Shown one piece after another: positions 41,001-48,592 of a stretch of DNA of 64,000 nucleotides (the first letter of the stretch is position 1; every line of letters starts with the position of its first letter). Made by a program: the position numbers and the translations under genes. The notes beneath the pieces are model-generated. The model had not been told where the DNA came from, did not search any database, and worked only from the letters and a program-made list of their open reading frames with translations. The DNA is from Flavobacteriaceae bacterium (GTDB lineage Bacteria; Bacteroidota; Bacteroidia; Flavobacteriales; Weeksellaceae), in contig JAAYKY010000009.1 of the NCBI GenBank assembly GCA_012522185.1, positions 62,001 through 126,000 on the forward strand, in the 5' to 3' direction.

Positions 41001-41749
41001 TAATAATCAAAAGTTTTCTGTAAGGTTTGTTGAAACTGATTTTCAAATTTCACATCGGTGATTTCCGTTTCAAAAGTGGTATGACGACAATGGTCGGACC
41101 AATAAGTGTCGAGGACTTTTAATTCGGTTTCGGTGGGATTTCTGTCGATGGATTTGAAATAATTTTGAATGAATTCCAAATCGTCCATTCCCATGGAAAA
41201 TCCGAAGTCTTTATGAACTTCTTCCAATTGATTTGTATCGAAATCAATAAATCCGCCCATAATAAGTACCGGTTTGATTTCTGTTTTTTCGTGGATTTTT
41301 AATTCGTTCAGATTTTTTTCACGCGCCTCAATCGGATTGATTAGATAATTTTTCACCTTATTTAAATCCGTTTCTGAAATATTTTCAAAAACATATAAAA
41401 ATCCGGTTTTGACTTCGGGTTCTCTAAAACCTAATAACTGCAAACATTGATCGGCCGAGTCGGCGCGCTGGTCGTATTGGCCGGGGAGAGGTTCAGTCGC
41501 GAAATTCGAAGTTCGAGTTTCGAACTTCTCCAAAATTTCATCTAAATTATGGTAAACAACATCGGTCACCGGATCAGCAAAAACCTGAAAAAGGGATTGT
41601 TCCAGTTGATTTTCTGTGATTTCAAAAAGGTCATAAATAACGAAAACCTTGCACGCAATTCCGGGAACAAGGTTCTGTAATTCTTTGGTGACTTTCTTGC
41701 TGTGAATGTCAAACTGAGGTTTTTTCTGAATAAAAATTCGTTTATTCAT
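38045..41749 (-). CDS. purL: Phosphoribosylformylglycinamidine synthase
   Basis: Large single-chain FGAM synthase of 1234 residues (step four of purine synthesis). The N-terminal PurS-like part is followed by the LPGQYDQRADSADQCLQLLG motif, two AIRS-like halves (WSDHCRHTTF near 225, IGGKDSMSGSY near 765) and the glutaminase domain with Cys in LGICNGFQGL near residue 1076. Two low-complexity insertions come from heptamer repeats: ETRTSNFA (77-84) and QNPKPKTQNAKP (about 962-973, between synthetase and glutaminase). Its leader holds a purine riboswitch. Confidence 0.95.
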   Translation of the reverse strand: MNKRIFIQKKPQFDIHSKKVTKELQNLVPGIACKVFVIYDLFEITENQLEQSLFQVFADPVTDVVYHNLDEILEKFETRTSNFATEPLPGQYDQRADSADQCLQLLGFREPEVKTGFLYVFENISETDLNKVKNYLINPIEAREKNLNELKIHEKTEIKPVLIMGGFIDFDTNQLEEVHKDFGFSMGMDDLEFIQNYFKSIDRNPTETELKVLDTYWSDHCRHTTFETEITDVKFENQFQQTLQKTFDYYLSLRREMGISKPIRLMDMATIMGKHLSKSGKVKNIDISEEINACSIVVPIDVDGVEEEWLLQFKNETHNHPTEVEPFGGASTCVGGAIRDPLSGRAYVFQAMRITGSANPLEKIEDTLPGKLPQRKITKEAANGYSSYGNQIGLATTFVKEIYDEGYKAKRMEVGFVAGAVKRNWVRREEPVAGDKVILLGGRTGRDGVGGATGSSKTHDGQNLEELSSEVQKGNAIVERKIQRLFRNKEVLALIKKCNDFGAGGVSVAIGEIARGVNINLDTLLLKYTGLNGTELALSESQERMAVVVESADVEKFIEFAKIENLEATVVADVTTEETMTMWWRGDKIVELDRKFLDTNGVRKQTKAEVQDGENLNPFQTKDFSKESFIELLKELNHASQKGMVEMFDNNIGRSTVLNSFGGKTMDSPEDVSVQKFPTDGFTNSVSMASFGFNPEISRWSPYHGAYFAVMESVAKIVAGGGNFKEIRLTFQEYFERLRNEAERWGKPFAALLGSIEAQKQLEIPAIGGKDSMSGSYQDIDVPPTLISFAVAPNKSYKIKSATLQKTNSKLSVFIPELNDEFLFDELNLKEIFECIQSNNSNIISAATVKSGGIAETLANMAFGNEIGFELNADLDLMKYYPGAIIVEHSEELNIPDEIKSKYHPLGNTNSSKEFNFNGISISISEAKQAWKSTFSELFPYEVKGRKAKDKSDFVLQNIKLQNPKPKTQNAKPKVFIPAFPGTNSEYDSAKAFQKEGAEAEIIVFKNLSEKDIEETVEAYSKAIDQAQIFFIPGGFSAADEPDGSGKFIATVLRNEKIRESVHRLLERDGLVLGICNGFQGLIKSGLLPYGEIRPLEEDTPTLTFNEIGRHISQLAKVKVNDSHSPWLNGMSGKEFWIPVSHGEGRFMADEKNLKVLFEQNQIATQFIDLEGNIAEEMPYNPNGSVLGIEGITSPCGKVFGRMGHPERFEEGLFQNIPGIEVMNIFKNGVKYFA
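38832..38866. repeat. Five 7-bp repeats inside purL (interdomain linker)
   Basis: GGTTTTG, CGTTCTG, CGTTTTG, GGTTTTG, GGTTTTG in exact 7-base steps. On the coding strand they give QNPKPKTQNAKP in the linker before the glutaminase domain. Confidence 0.85.
41500..41527. repeat. Four CG-phased heptamers inside purL
   Basis: CGAAATT, CGAAGTT, CGAGTTT, CGAACTT in exact 7-base steps; GAAGTTCGA-GTT-TCGAACTTC within it is a perfect hairpin. The first 17 bases equal those in element C. On the coding strand they encode RTSNF, as in PurC. Confidence 0.85.
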
Positions 41750-41771
41750 AGAGTTTTAAATCTTTTTATAA

Positions 41772-41817
41772 CTACAAATGAAGTAAACGAAAATGAATTC
41801 ATAAACTTCATTTGTAG
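41772..41817 (-). promoter_or_regulatory. Alternative hairpin of the purL riboswitch (expression platform)
   Basis: On the minus strand CTACAAATGAAGT (the P1 3' strand) can pair with a second ACTTCATTTGTAG downstream (41784-41772), a 13-bp perfect stem that is mutually exclusive with aptamer helix P1. The downstream copy mimics the P1 5' strand. The purL ATG is 22 bases further; the hairpin is not followed by a clear T-run, so the mode (termination or translation) is open. Confidence 0.6.
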
Positions 41818-41878
41818 AGGAAAATTAACGGTTTTCCGTAGAAACGCCCGACCTTATTACGGGTTTATACAAATGAAA
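41806..41878 (-). promoter_or_regulatory. Purine (guanine-type) riboswitch aptamer upstream of purL
   Basis: Read on the minus strand: P1 is an 11-bp helix TTTCATTTGTA/TACAAATGAAG. J1/2 is TAA, P2 CCCG/CGGG closes loop AATAAGG, J2/3 is GTTTCTAC, P3 is GGAAAA/TTTTCC closing CCGTTAA, and J3/1 is TC then TA. The known aptamer has P1, TATAA, loop GATATGG, GTTTCTACC, loop CCGTAAA and CTA, so the match is base for base in the core. The C in J3/1 (position 74) predicts guanine specificity. Position 73 is T instead of the usual A. Confidence 0.85.
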
Positions 41879-41955
41879 TGAGCCATTTCGGCAATTCCGA
41901 AGTGTCATTTAATGAAAAGAACACCCAGGAAATTATTAACTTTAAAAACAAGCGA

Positions 41956-41963
41956 CAAATTTA
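41956..41963 (-). promoter_or_regulatory. -7 element TAAATTTG for purL
   Basis: Minus-strand TAnnTTTG match about 75 bases upstream of the aptamer, giving a leader of about 200 bases; no clear -33 box. Confidence 0.35.
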
Positions 41964-41998
41964 CGATTAATTTTCGTGATCTTATGCCTAAAAAAACA

Positions 41999-42394
41999 TT
42001 AAAAATTTCGAATTATAACTTCTTGGTAAACCAATGTGTTGTCTTTTGTAAAATACACACAAGTCATTTTGTTTAAATCCACTCTCCATCGTTCAATTCC
42101 CGCATCTGCGCAGTTTTTGCAAAAGCTAAGGTAATCGGTTTCTCCTTTTTTATGGATGGTCAGGTATTTTTTAAATTTCCCTGGATTGTATTCGGGCGCA
42201 ATTTCCAGATCGGTGTACATCGAAGGCATTTGCAGGTTTTCATTTCTTTCGTTGAAATAAGTAGTGGTATTGTCCCTTAAGGAAGTCTCAATTTTTGTTA
42301 CTCCCAAATTTTTGATTTCTCGAATGAAATTGGGGAAATCCGTTCCTGTTTTAACTTTTGAAAGTGCTGCCTGTATAGGCTCAATTGTAAACAT
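41999..42394 (-). CDS. DUF1398 family protein
   Basis: 131 residues: IEPIQAALSKVKTGTDFPNF, LGVTKIETSLRDNTTTYFNE, YLTIHKKGETDYLSFCKNCA and DAGIERWRVDLNKMTCVYFT match the DUF1398 (YbcV-like) family. Function unknown. It starts 3 bases after the purB stop, on the same strand, so it is probably co-transcribed with purB. Confidence 0.85.
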   Translation of the reverse strand: MFTIEPIQAALSKVKTGTDFPNFIREIKNLGVTKIETSLRDNTTTYFNERNENLQMPSMYTDLEIAPEYNPGKFKKYLTIHKKGETDYLSFCKNCADAGIERWRVDLNKMTCVYFTKDNTLVYQEVIIRNF

Positions 42395-42397
42395 AAT

Positions 42398-43834
42398 TTA
42401 AACTTTTAAATCTGTTTTCAGACCGATTAAATCTTTATTTTTATTCAAAATGGGTTGTACATGTTCTGTTAAAAATTCTTCTGTCTGGATGGGAGCAAAA
42501 CCTATGAAATTCATCGGATCCAAAACTTGTTGAAGTTTTTCTTTGTCGATGTTAAATCTTTCGTCTGCCAAAATTCTTTCTACCAAATCGTTTGGTTTTC
42601 CTTCCATTTTTACTTGTTTTGCTGCTTCCATACTGTGTTCACGGATTAATTCGTGTAATTCCTGACGGTCGCCACCGTTTTTCACTCCTTCCATGATGAT
42701 GTATTCCGTCGCCATAAAGGGAAGTTCTTCCTTGATGCGTTTTTCGATGATTTTAGGATAAACGACCATACCGTCCAAAACATTGTTCCAAATAATCAAA
42801 ATCGCATCGATGGCCAGAAATGCTTGCGGAATGCTCAGTCGTTTGTTGGCCGAGTCATCCAAAGTCCTTTCAAACCATTGCGTGGAAGCCACCATCGCGG
42901 GACTCGAAGCCAATGAAATCACAAACTTTGCCAAAGCTGAAATTCGCTCGCTTCGCATCGGATTTCGTTTGTAAGCCATGGCCGATGAACCGATTTGCGA
43001 TTTTTCAAAAGGTTCTTCGATTTCTTTTAAATTCTGAAGCAATCTTAAATCATTTGTGAATTTATGTGCGGATTGTGCGATGTTGGAAAGTGTCGCCAAA
43101 ACTTCTGCATCGATTTTCCGGTCGTAAGTCTGTCCGGTTACGCCCAAAACTTTATTAAATCCGAATTGTGCTGAAAGACGTTTGTCCAGTTCTTTTACTT
43201 TTTCGTAATCTCCGTCAAATAATTCCTTGAAACTCGCAGCTGTTCCGGTGGTTCCTTTTACTCCACGGAAACGCAAAGTTTCAATTCGGAATTCCAATTC
43301 TTCAAAATCCAACAAAACCGATTGTAACCAAAGTGTCGCTCTTTTCCCGACGGTGGTTAATTGTGCAGGCTGAAAGTGGGTGAACCCCAAAGTGGGTAAA
43401 TCTTTGTATTCCAATGCGAAATCATTCAGTCCTTTGATGACGTTGACCAGTTTTTTCTTCACAATCAAAAGTCCTTCTCGAATTTGAATTAAATCGGTAT
43501 TATCACCCACAAAAGCGGAAGTGGCACCGAGGTGAATAATCGGACGGGCTTTCGGAGTGACATCACCCAAAGTGTGAACGTGCGCCATCACATCGTGACG
43601 GAATTCTTTTTCATATTTGGCGGCGGTTTCGTAATCGATGTTGTGAATATTGTCACGAATTTCCTGTAGTTGTTCATCGGAAATATCCAATCCCAAATCT
43701 TTCTGGATTTCAGCTAAGGAAAGCCAAAGTTTTCTCCAAGTTGAAAATTTCATATCAGGAGAGAAGTTATAAAGCATTTCATCGCTACTGTAACGGGATT
43801 CGAGAGGGTTTTGATATTTGGCGTTTGAACTCAT
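42398..43834 (-). CDS. purB: Adenylosuccinate lyase
   Basis: 478 residues; catalyses two steps, SAICAR to AICAR and adenylosuccinate to AMP. The superfamily signature GSSAMAYKRNPMRSERI is intact, with TLGFTHFQPAQLTTVGKRAT and the HVHTLGDVTPKARPIIHLGA region containing catalytic His. Length is standard. A TAATTTTG -7 element (43851-43858, minus) lies 17 bases upstream of the ATG. Confidence 0.95.
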   Translation of the reverse strand: MSSNAKYQNPLESRYSSDEMLYNFSPDMKFSTWRKLWLSLAEIQKDLGLDISDEQLQEIRDNIHNIDYETAAKYEKEFRHDVMAHVHTLGDVTPKARPIIHLGATSAFVGDNTDLIQIREGLLIVKKKLVNVIKGLNDFALEYKDLPTLGFTHFQPAQLTTVGKRATLWLQSVLLDFEELEFRIETLRFRGVKGTTGTAASFKELFDGDYEKVKELDKRLSAQFGFNKVLGVTGQTYDRKIDAEVLATLSNIAQSAHKFTNDLRLLQNLKEIEEPFEKSQIGSSAMAYKRNPMRSERISALAKFVISLASSPAMVASTQWFERTLDDSANKRLSIPQAFLAIDAILIIWNNVLDGMVVYPKIIEKRIKEELPFMATEYIIMEGVKNGGDRQELHELIREHSMEAAKQVKMEGKPNDLVERILADERFNIDKEKLQQVLDPMNFIGFAPIQTEEFLTEHVQPILNKNKDLIGLKTDLKV

Positions 43835-43850
43835 TGAAATATATTTTCTA

Positions 43851-43858
43851 CAAAATTA
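43851..43858 (-). promoter_or_regulatory. -7 element TAATTTTG for purB
   Basis: TAnnTTTG on the minus strand close upstream of the purB ATG; -33 not clear. Confidence 0.4.
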
Positions 43859-43945
43859 AGCTTTCAAAAAGAATACTGAAAGAATTCGACCTTGATTTGG
43901 CATTAATTATGAAGTAGAAGAACTAAACCTTTAAAAATTAAAATC

Positions 43946-44263
43946 ATGGAAGAAAAAAGACAATACAAGTATGCCGACGCAGAAAAGGCACTTGAGGATT
44001 TGAGAAAAAAAGGTTATGTGAAAGATTATAATGCTCATTCTGAAGAGGTTACACACAATCCGGCTGCTTTCAAAATCATGTACATTTATCGGTACGAAGG
44101 GATGAGCAATCCCGATGATGAGTCCACGGTTTATGGAATTGAACACCTGAACCATGGGGAAAAAGGCGTTTTTGTAGCCGGAAATTTGAGCTTTAATGAA
44201 GATGATGCTGCCAAAGTTCTCTTGCAATTGGAAATTGATGGTAGAAAGGAGGAGTTGGAATAA
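43946..44263 (+). CDS. Conserved small cytoplasmic protein, 105 aa
   Basis: Soluble alpha/beta protein: KYADAEKALEDLRKKGYVKD, FKIMYIYRYEGMSNPDDEST and GIEHLNHGEKGVFVAGNLSF. No domain of known function is recognised. Upstream, TTTGGCATTAATTATG (43892-43907) is weakly similar to the sigma-54-like site at 26704. The gene is ended by two hairpins. Confidence 0.7.
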   Translation: MEEKRQYKYADAEKALEDLRKKGYVKDYNAHSEEVTHNPAAFKIMYIYRYEGMSNPDDESTVYGIEHLNHGEKGVFVAGNLSFNEDDAAKVLLQLEIDGRKEELE

Positions 44264-44265
44264 AA

Positions 44266-44341
44266 AAACTTTGTCAAAGCTTTACGAATAAATTTTTGAC
44301 AAAGTTTAATTTGAAATCGGCTTTTGAATGCCGATTTTTTT
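44266..44341 (+). terminator. Two tandem hairpins, second with T-run
   Basis: AAACTTTGTCAAA (44266-44278) pairs with TTTGACAAAGTTT (44295-44307). AAATCGGC (44314-44321) pairs with GCCGATTT (44330-44337) followed by T-run. They end the 105-residue gene; the second stem may also serve purA from the other side. Confidence 0.8.
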
Positions 44342-44351
44342 ATGTTTTAAA

Positions 44352-45638
44352 TTAAAACAATTCCTTTCTGATGATATTCTGCGACCGATCCGGTCCGACT
44401 GAAACCAGATAAATTTCAATTCCCAAATATTCTTCAATGAAGTGAATGTATTCCTGTGCATTTTCTGGTAATTCACTGAAGGAATTGATGTTGCAAATGT
44501 CTTCCTTCCATCCGTCCAATTCCTTGTAAACCGGAGTGTATTTGTCCAGTTTGGTGGTGGAAGCCGTGAAATTATGTTTGATTTCGCCGTCTTCGGTTTG
44601 GTAATCGGTACAAACTTTAATTTTATCAAATCCGCTCAAAACATCCAGTTTCGTGATGACCAAATGCGTGATTCCGTTGATGCGACAGGCATGTTTCAAA
44701 GCGACTAAATCCAGCCAACCACATCTTCTCGGACGACCTGTTGAAGCGCCGAATTCATGTCCGACTTTGCGGATGTGCTCTCCGACTTCATCGTCCAATT
44801 CCGTCGGGAAAGGACCGTTACCTACTCTAGTGCAATAAGCTTTGGAAACCCCAATCAGATTTTTCAGTTTGGTAGGCGGAACGCCTGCACCCACACAAAC
44901 GCCACCGGTGGAAGGCGAAGACGAAGTTACGTATGGATAAGTTCCATAATCGATGTCCAGCATCAAGGCTTGAGCACCTTCAAATAATACATTTTTTCCT
45001 TCGTCAATTGCATCGTTTACTTCCACGACTGCATCGATGATTCTGTGTTTTATTTTTTCGCCGTAGGCTAAATAATCATTGTAAATTTCATCAAAATCCA
45101 ATGCCGGTTTATCAAATAATTTTTCAAACAAAGCATTTTTGATTTTCAGATTGATTTCCAATTTTTCTCTTAAAACTTCAGGGTTTAATAGATCAATCGC
45201 ACGGATGCCGACTCTTGCGACTTTGTCTTCATAGCAAGGCCCAATTCCGCGTTTGGTAGTCCCGATAGAATCTTTTCCAGCAGCTTCTTCGCGGTACCCA
45301 TCCAGTAAAACATGGTAAGGCATGATGATGTGTGCGCGACGGTCAATGAAAATATGACCACTACTGATCCCACGACTTTCCAAAGTGGCTACTTCATCCA
45401 GAAAACTTTGAGGGTTGACAACTACACCACTTCCGATGATGCATTTCCCTTGTGATTGCAAAACGCCTGACGGCAGCAGGTGCAATACAAATTTATCCTC
45501 GCCTACATAAACCGTATGGCCGGCATTGTTACCGCCTTGATAGCGAACTACATAATCTGATTTAGCTGAAAGTACATCGGTGATTTTCCCTTTTCCTTCG
45601 TCTCCGAACTGAAGACCTACTACAACGTATGTGGACAT
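44352..45638 (-). CDS. purA: Adenylosuccinate synthetase
   Basis: 428 residues from ATG 45636-45638; an extension to 45776 would add an unrelated hydrophobic stretch and is rejected. GTP-dependent conversion of IMP to adenylosuccinate. MSTYVVVGLQFGDEGKGKIT starts the protein; then YQGGNNAGHTVYVG, GTTKRGIGPCYEDKVARVGI and STGRPRRCGWLDLVA. Not linked directly to the other pur genes by strand order but in the same neighbourhood. Confidence 0.95.
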   Translation of the reverse strand: MSTYVVVGLQFGDEGKGKITDVLSAKSDYVVRYQGGNNAGHTVYVGEDKFVLHLLPSGVLQSQGKCIIGSGVVVNPQSFLDEVATLESRGISSGHIFIDRRAHIIMPYHVLLDGYREEAAGKDSIGTTKRGIGPCYEDKVARVGIRAIDLLNPEVLREKLEINLKIKNALFEKLFDKPALDFDEIYNDYLAYGEKIKHRIIDAVVEVNDAIDEGKNVLFEGAQALMLDIDYGTYPYVTSSSPSTGGVCVGAGVPPTKLKNLIGVSKAYCTRVGNGPFPTELDDEVGEHIRKVGHEFGASTGRPRRCGWLDLVALKHACRINGITHLVITKLDVLSGFDKIKVCTDYQTEDGEIKHNFTASTTKLDKYTPVYKELDGWKEDICNINSFSELPENAQEYIHFIEEYLGIEIYLVSVGPDRSQNIIRKELF

Positions 45639-45687
45639 TTTCTGAATTGAAATTTTTAGCGCAAAAAAAAGCTTGCTTGTTACCGCA

Positions 45688-45719
45688 CAAAAATAAAGGA
45701 TTAAGACGGGGAAGGCAAA
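45688..45719 (-). promoter_or_regulatory. purA promoter TTTG-N20-TATTTTTG
   Basis: Minus strand: TTTG (45719-45716) and TATTTTTG (45695-45688), spaced by 20 bases, 49 bases upstream of the purA ATG. Confidence 0.6.
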
Positions 45720-45848
45720 TAAAACAATCAACAAAAAGAGGAAGTTTTCAAGAATTCCGAAATCGTTTAGTATCAATCTAAATTAAGCATAAACAAAAAA
45801 ATAAAATCTTAAATGCTTAATTTTAAGGGTATTTAAAAATCATTCATT

Positions 45849-46172
45849 ATGAAATCATTATTTAAAACACTTGGATTGGTTCTGATCGTTTTGATTGTGG
45901 TCAGTTGTGCGGCTCGTGTTGTGAATACCGTTGCACATCTGGAACCGGTGCCGACCAAGGCAGAAGTTCATACGAATTTTTCTACGGAACAACTCGCGGA
46001 GGGCGGAGCTTTGTTTTCCAATAACTGCGATAAATGTCACAAACTGTTTGAACCTCAGTCCCGTGATGCTGAAAAGTGGAACCATGTGCTGAAGCGTATG
46101 ATTCCCAGAGCCAAGTTGAATTACGAAGAAGGGAAACTAGTACGTGCTTATATAATTGCCCATTCAGAGTAA
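45849..46172 (+). CDS. Small cytochrome c lipoprotein
   Basis: 107 residues. The signal peptide ends in VVSC (lipobox Cys near 20). ALFSNNCDKCHKLFEPQSRD carries one heme c site CDKCH, and the axial Met is probably in VLKRMIPRAKL. It is a periplasmic electron carrier or sensor tethered to a membrane; the partner is not known. It lies 33 bases before pbpC. Confidence 0.82.
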   Translation: MKSLFKTLGLVLIVLIVVSCAARVVNTVAHLEPVPTKAEVHTNFSTEQLAEGGALFSNNCDKCHKLFEPQSRDAEKWNHVLKRMIPRAKLNYEEGKLVRAYIIAHSE

Positions 46173-46180
46173 TTTGGAAT

Positions 46181-46188
46181 TATATTTG
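46181..46188 (+). promoter_or_regulatory. -7 element TATATTTG for pbpC
   Basis: TAnnTTTG match 17 bases before the pbpC ATG, TTG about 21 bases upstream. Confidence 0.45.
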
Positions 46189-46205
46189 ATGAGCAGGGAT
46201 TCTTC

Positions 46206-48530
46206 ATGTGGAAAAAGTTCAAAATAGTTTACGGCAAGTTTAAAATCCCAATTTGGTCAGTCTTTGGGATTTTTTTGATTTGGTATTTGTTTTTTTCTTT
46301 ACCAAAACCACTTTTTAAAGAAGAAACTTCCACACTGATTTACAGTCAGGACAATAAACTGCTCGGGGCAACTATTTCCGAGGATGAACAATGGCGTTTT
46401 CCGGCCAATGATTCGGTTCCAAAACGTTTTGAAATTTGCATCACTCAGTTTGAAGATGCTTATTTCAGAAAACATCCAGGGGTAAATCCGGTTTCCTTGT
46501 TTCGAGCTTTGCGCCAAAATTTCTCTTCGGATAAAATCGTCAGTGGTGGAAGTACCATAAGTATGCAAACCATCCGATTAGCCAAACGAAATCCAAAAAG
46601 AACTTATATTCAAAAGTTTCTAGAAATTATTCAGGCCACCCGTTTGGAGCTTACAAACTCCAAAGACAAAATTCTGAAATATTATGTTTCCCATGCGCCT
46701 TTCGGGGGAAATGTAGTTGGGCTTGACGCAGCGGCTTGGCGTTATTATGCCAAATCTTCGGGTCAACTTTCTTGGGGCGAATCCGCTACACTTGCGGTAT
46801 TGCCCAATGCGCCTTCCTTGATTTTCCCAGGAAAAAATCAGGATTTATTACGAAAGAAAAGAAATCGTCTTTTGAAAAAATTATGGGACGAAGAATTCAT
46901 TGACAAAGACGATTATGAACTCGCGATTTTGGAACCTTTGCCAGGGAAACCCAATGCGCTACCAGAAATCGCTCCCCATTTACTGCACACAGCAGCCAAA
47001 ACCCATAAAGGAAAAAGGTTAAGAACTACCTTGGACTCCAATTTACAAGAACAACTGAATTTAATCGTGGAAAGTCACAAACAAGAATTGTCTTCAAAGC
47101 AAATTCACAATATGGCAGTTTTGGTTCTGGAGTTAAAATCGGGTCATGTGAAAGCTTATGTGGGTAATACTTCCGATCGAAATAATTCTTATTCCAATCA
47201 GGTGGATATCATTCACGCCAAAAGAAGTAGCGGGAGTATTTTGAAACCTTTTTTGTATGCTTCCATGATCCAAGAAGGAAAGCTCTTGCCGAAAATGTTA
47301 ATTTCAGATACCCCCATGGATATCACCGAAAATTACGATAGGACCTATTCGGGTGCCGTTCCGGCCGATGAAGCCTTAGCTCGTTCGTTGAATATCCCAT
47401 CGGTTCATATGTTGGAAAATTATAGCGTCGCCAAATTTCATCATCGTTTGCAGGAATTTGGATTTACAACTTTTACCCAAACACCTAAACATTATGGTTT
47501 ATCCTTGATTGTGGGTGGAGGAGAAGTGACATTATGGGAATTGGCACAGGCGTATCGAAATATGGCTTATGGTGTTATGAAACCCAATAGTTTTGTATTT
47601 AATCAGAAAATTGACTATTTGAAAAATTCAGATACGGATCTAAGGAAATTGCCGGTAAATGCGCAGTCATCTTATCTGACCCTACAAGCACTGCTTGATG
47701 TGGCAAGGCCTGATTCAGAGAGTGGTTGGCAGGTTTATTCAGACAAAAATATAGCCTGGAAAACCGGAACGAGTCATGGGTTTAAAGATGCTTGGTCAGT
47801 TGGAGTGTCAACTCAATATGTCGTGGCGGTTTGGGTGGGAAATGCAGATGGAGAAGGTCGTCCCGGAATCTTGGGTGTGAAAGCGGCTGCTCCCGTTATG
47901 TTCGATGTTTTCAGTCGGTTAAAATCACAGGATCGTTTTGAGAAACCTCCTCTAAACTGGATTGAAGTTGAAACCTGTAAGGAAACGGGGTATTTGATGG
48001 GAGAAAATTGTGCAGAGTCCGTCACGATAGAAATTCCTGCTTCGGCTGAGAATGGTCCGGTATGTCCTTATCATCAGAAAGTACATCTCGATAAAACCCG
48101 AACTTACCGTGTCAATAATGAATGTTATCCGGTCACCGAAATGGTGATGGAAAAGAGATTTGTTTTACCGCCGGTGGAAGCATACTATTTCCAGAAAATC
48201 AATCCGAACTATCAACCTTTGCCGTCGTTTGGAGAAAACTGTGTGGATCCTAGCGGTCGAAAGCCTTTTGATTTTGTCTATCCCAAAAATTTCACACGTA
48301 TTTTTTTGCCACGTGATTTTTCGGGAAATCAACAGGAAGTTGTATTTGAGATAGCATATTTGCGTCCGGAAAATCCACTTTTTTGGTATTTGGATGGAAA
48401 TTATGTGGCAACTACGCAAAATATTCATAAACTTGCGTTGCGTCCCGAACCGGGGTTACACAGCATTACCGTAAGTGATAAAGAAGGAAATAGAATTCAA
48501 AAATCATTTCGGATTGTTAATAAAGAATAA
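46206..48530 (+). CDS. pbpC: Penicillin-binding protein 1C
   Basis: 774-residue bifunctional peptidoglycan synthase. One membrane anchor (about 12-38) is followed by a GT51 transglycosylase (FEDAYFRKHPGVNPVSLFRA, GGSTISMQTIRLAKRNP). The transpeptidase has SGSILKP as SxxK, SLN in ARSLNIPS and KTGTSHG. A C-terminal PBP1C-specific beta domain (about 665-774) ends in KEGNRIQKSFRIVNKE. It is distinct from the Bacteroidota PBP1A type. Confidence 0.94.
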   Translation: MWKKFKIVYGKFKIPIWSVFGIFLIWYLFFSLPKPLFKEETSTLIYSQDNKLLGATISEDEQWRFPANDSVPKRFEICITQFEDAYFRKHPGVNPVSLFRALRQNFSSDKIVSGGSTISMQTIRLAKRNPKRTYIQKFLEIIQATRLELTNSKDKILKYYVSHAPFGGNVVGLDAAAWRYYAKSSGQLSWGESATLAVLPNAPSLIFPGKNQDLLRKKRNRLLKKLWDEEFIDKDDYELAILEPLPGKPNALPEIAPHLLHTAAKTHKGKRLRTTLDSNLQEQLNLIVESHKQELSSKQIHNMAVLVLELKSGHVKAYVGNTSDRNNSYSNQVDIIHAKRSSGSILKPFLYASMIQEGKLLPKMLISDTPMDITENYDRTYSGAVPADEALARSLNIPSVHMLENYSVAKFHHRLQEFGFTTFTQTPKHYGLSLIVGGGEVTLWELAQAYRNMAYGVMKPNSFVFNQKIDYLKNSDTDLRKLPVNAQSSYLTLQALLDVARPDSESGWQVYSDKNIAWKTGTSHGFKDAWSVGVSTQYVVAVWVGNADGEGRPGILGVKAAAPVMFDVFSRLKSQDRFEKPPLNWIEVETCKETGYLMGENCAESVTIEIPASAENGPVCPYHQKVHLDKTRTYRVNNECYPVTEMVMEKRFVLPPVEAYYFQKINPNYQPLPSFGENCVDPSGRKPFDFVYPKNFTRIFLPRDFSGNQQEVVFEIAYLRPENPLFWYLDGNYVATTQNIHKLALRPEPGLHSITVSDKEGNRIQKSFRIVNKE

Positions 48531-48592
48531 GGAGTTGTAAAAGAATTTAAAGTTCTGTAAATCAATAATTTGTCAAATTAATTAAGAAGAAT

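Noticed and set aside
41772-41817. Plain intrinsic terminator instead of a switching hairpin
   Set aside because: No T-run follows the stem on the minus strand, and one strand is part of aptamer helix P1.
45639-45776. N-terminal membrane extension of PurA
   Set aside because: PurA is cytosolic and starts MSTYVVVG; the promoter TATTTTTG at 45688-45695 lies inside the proposed extension.
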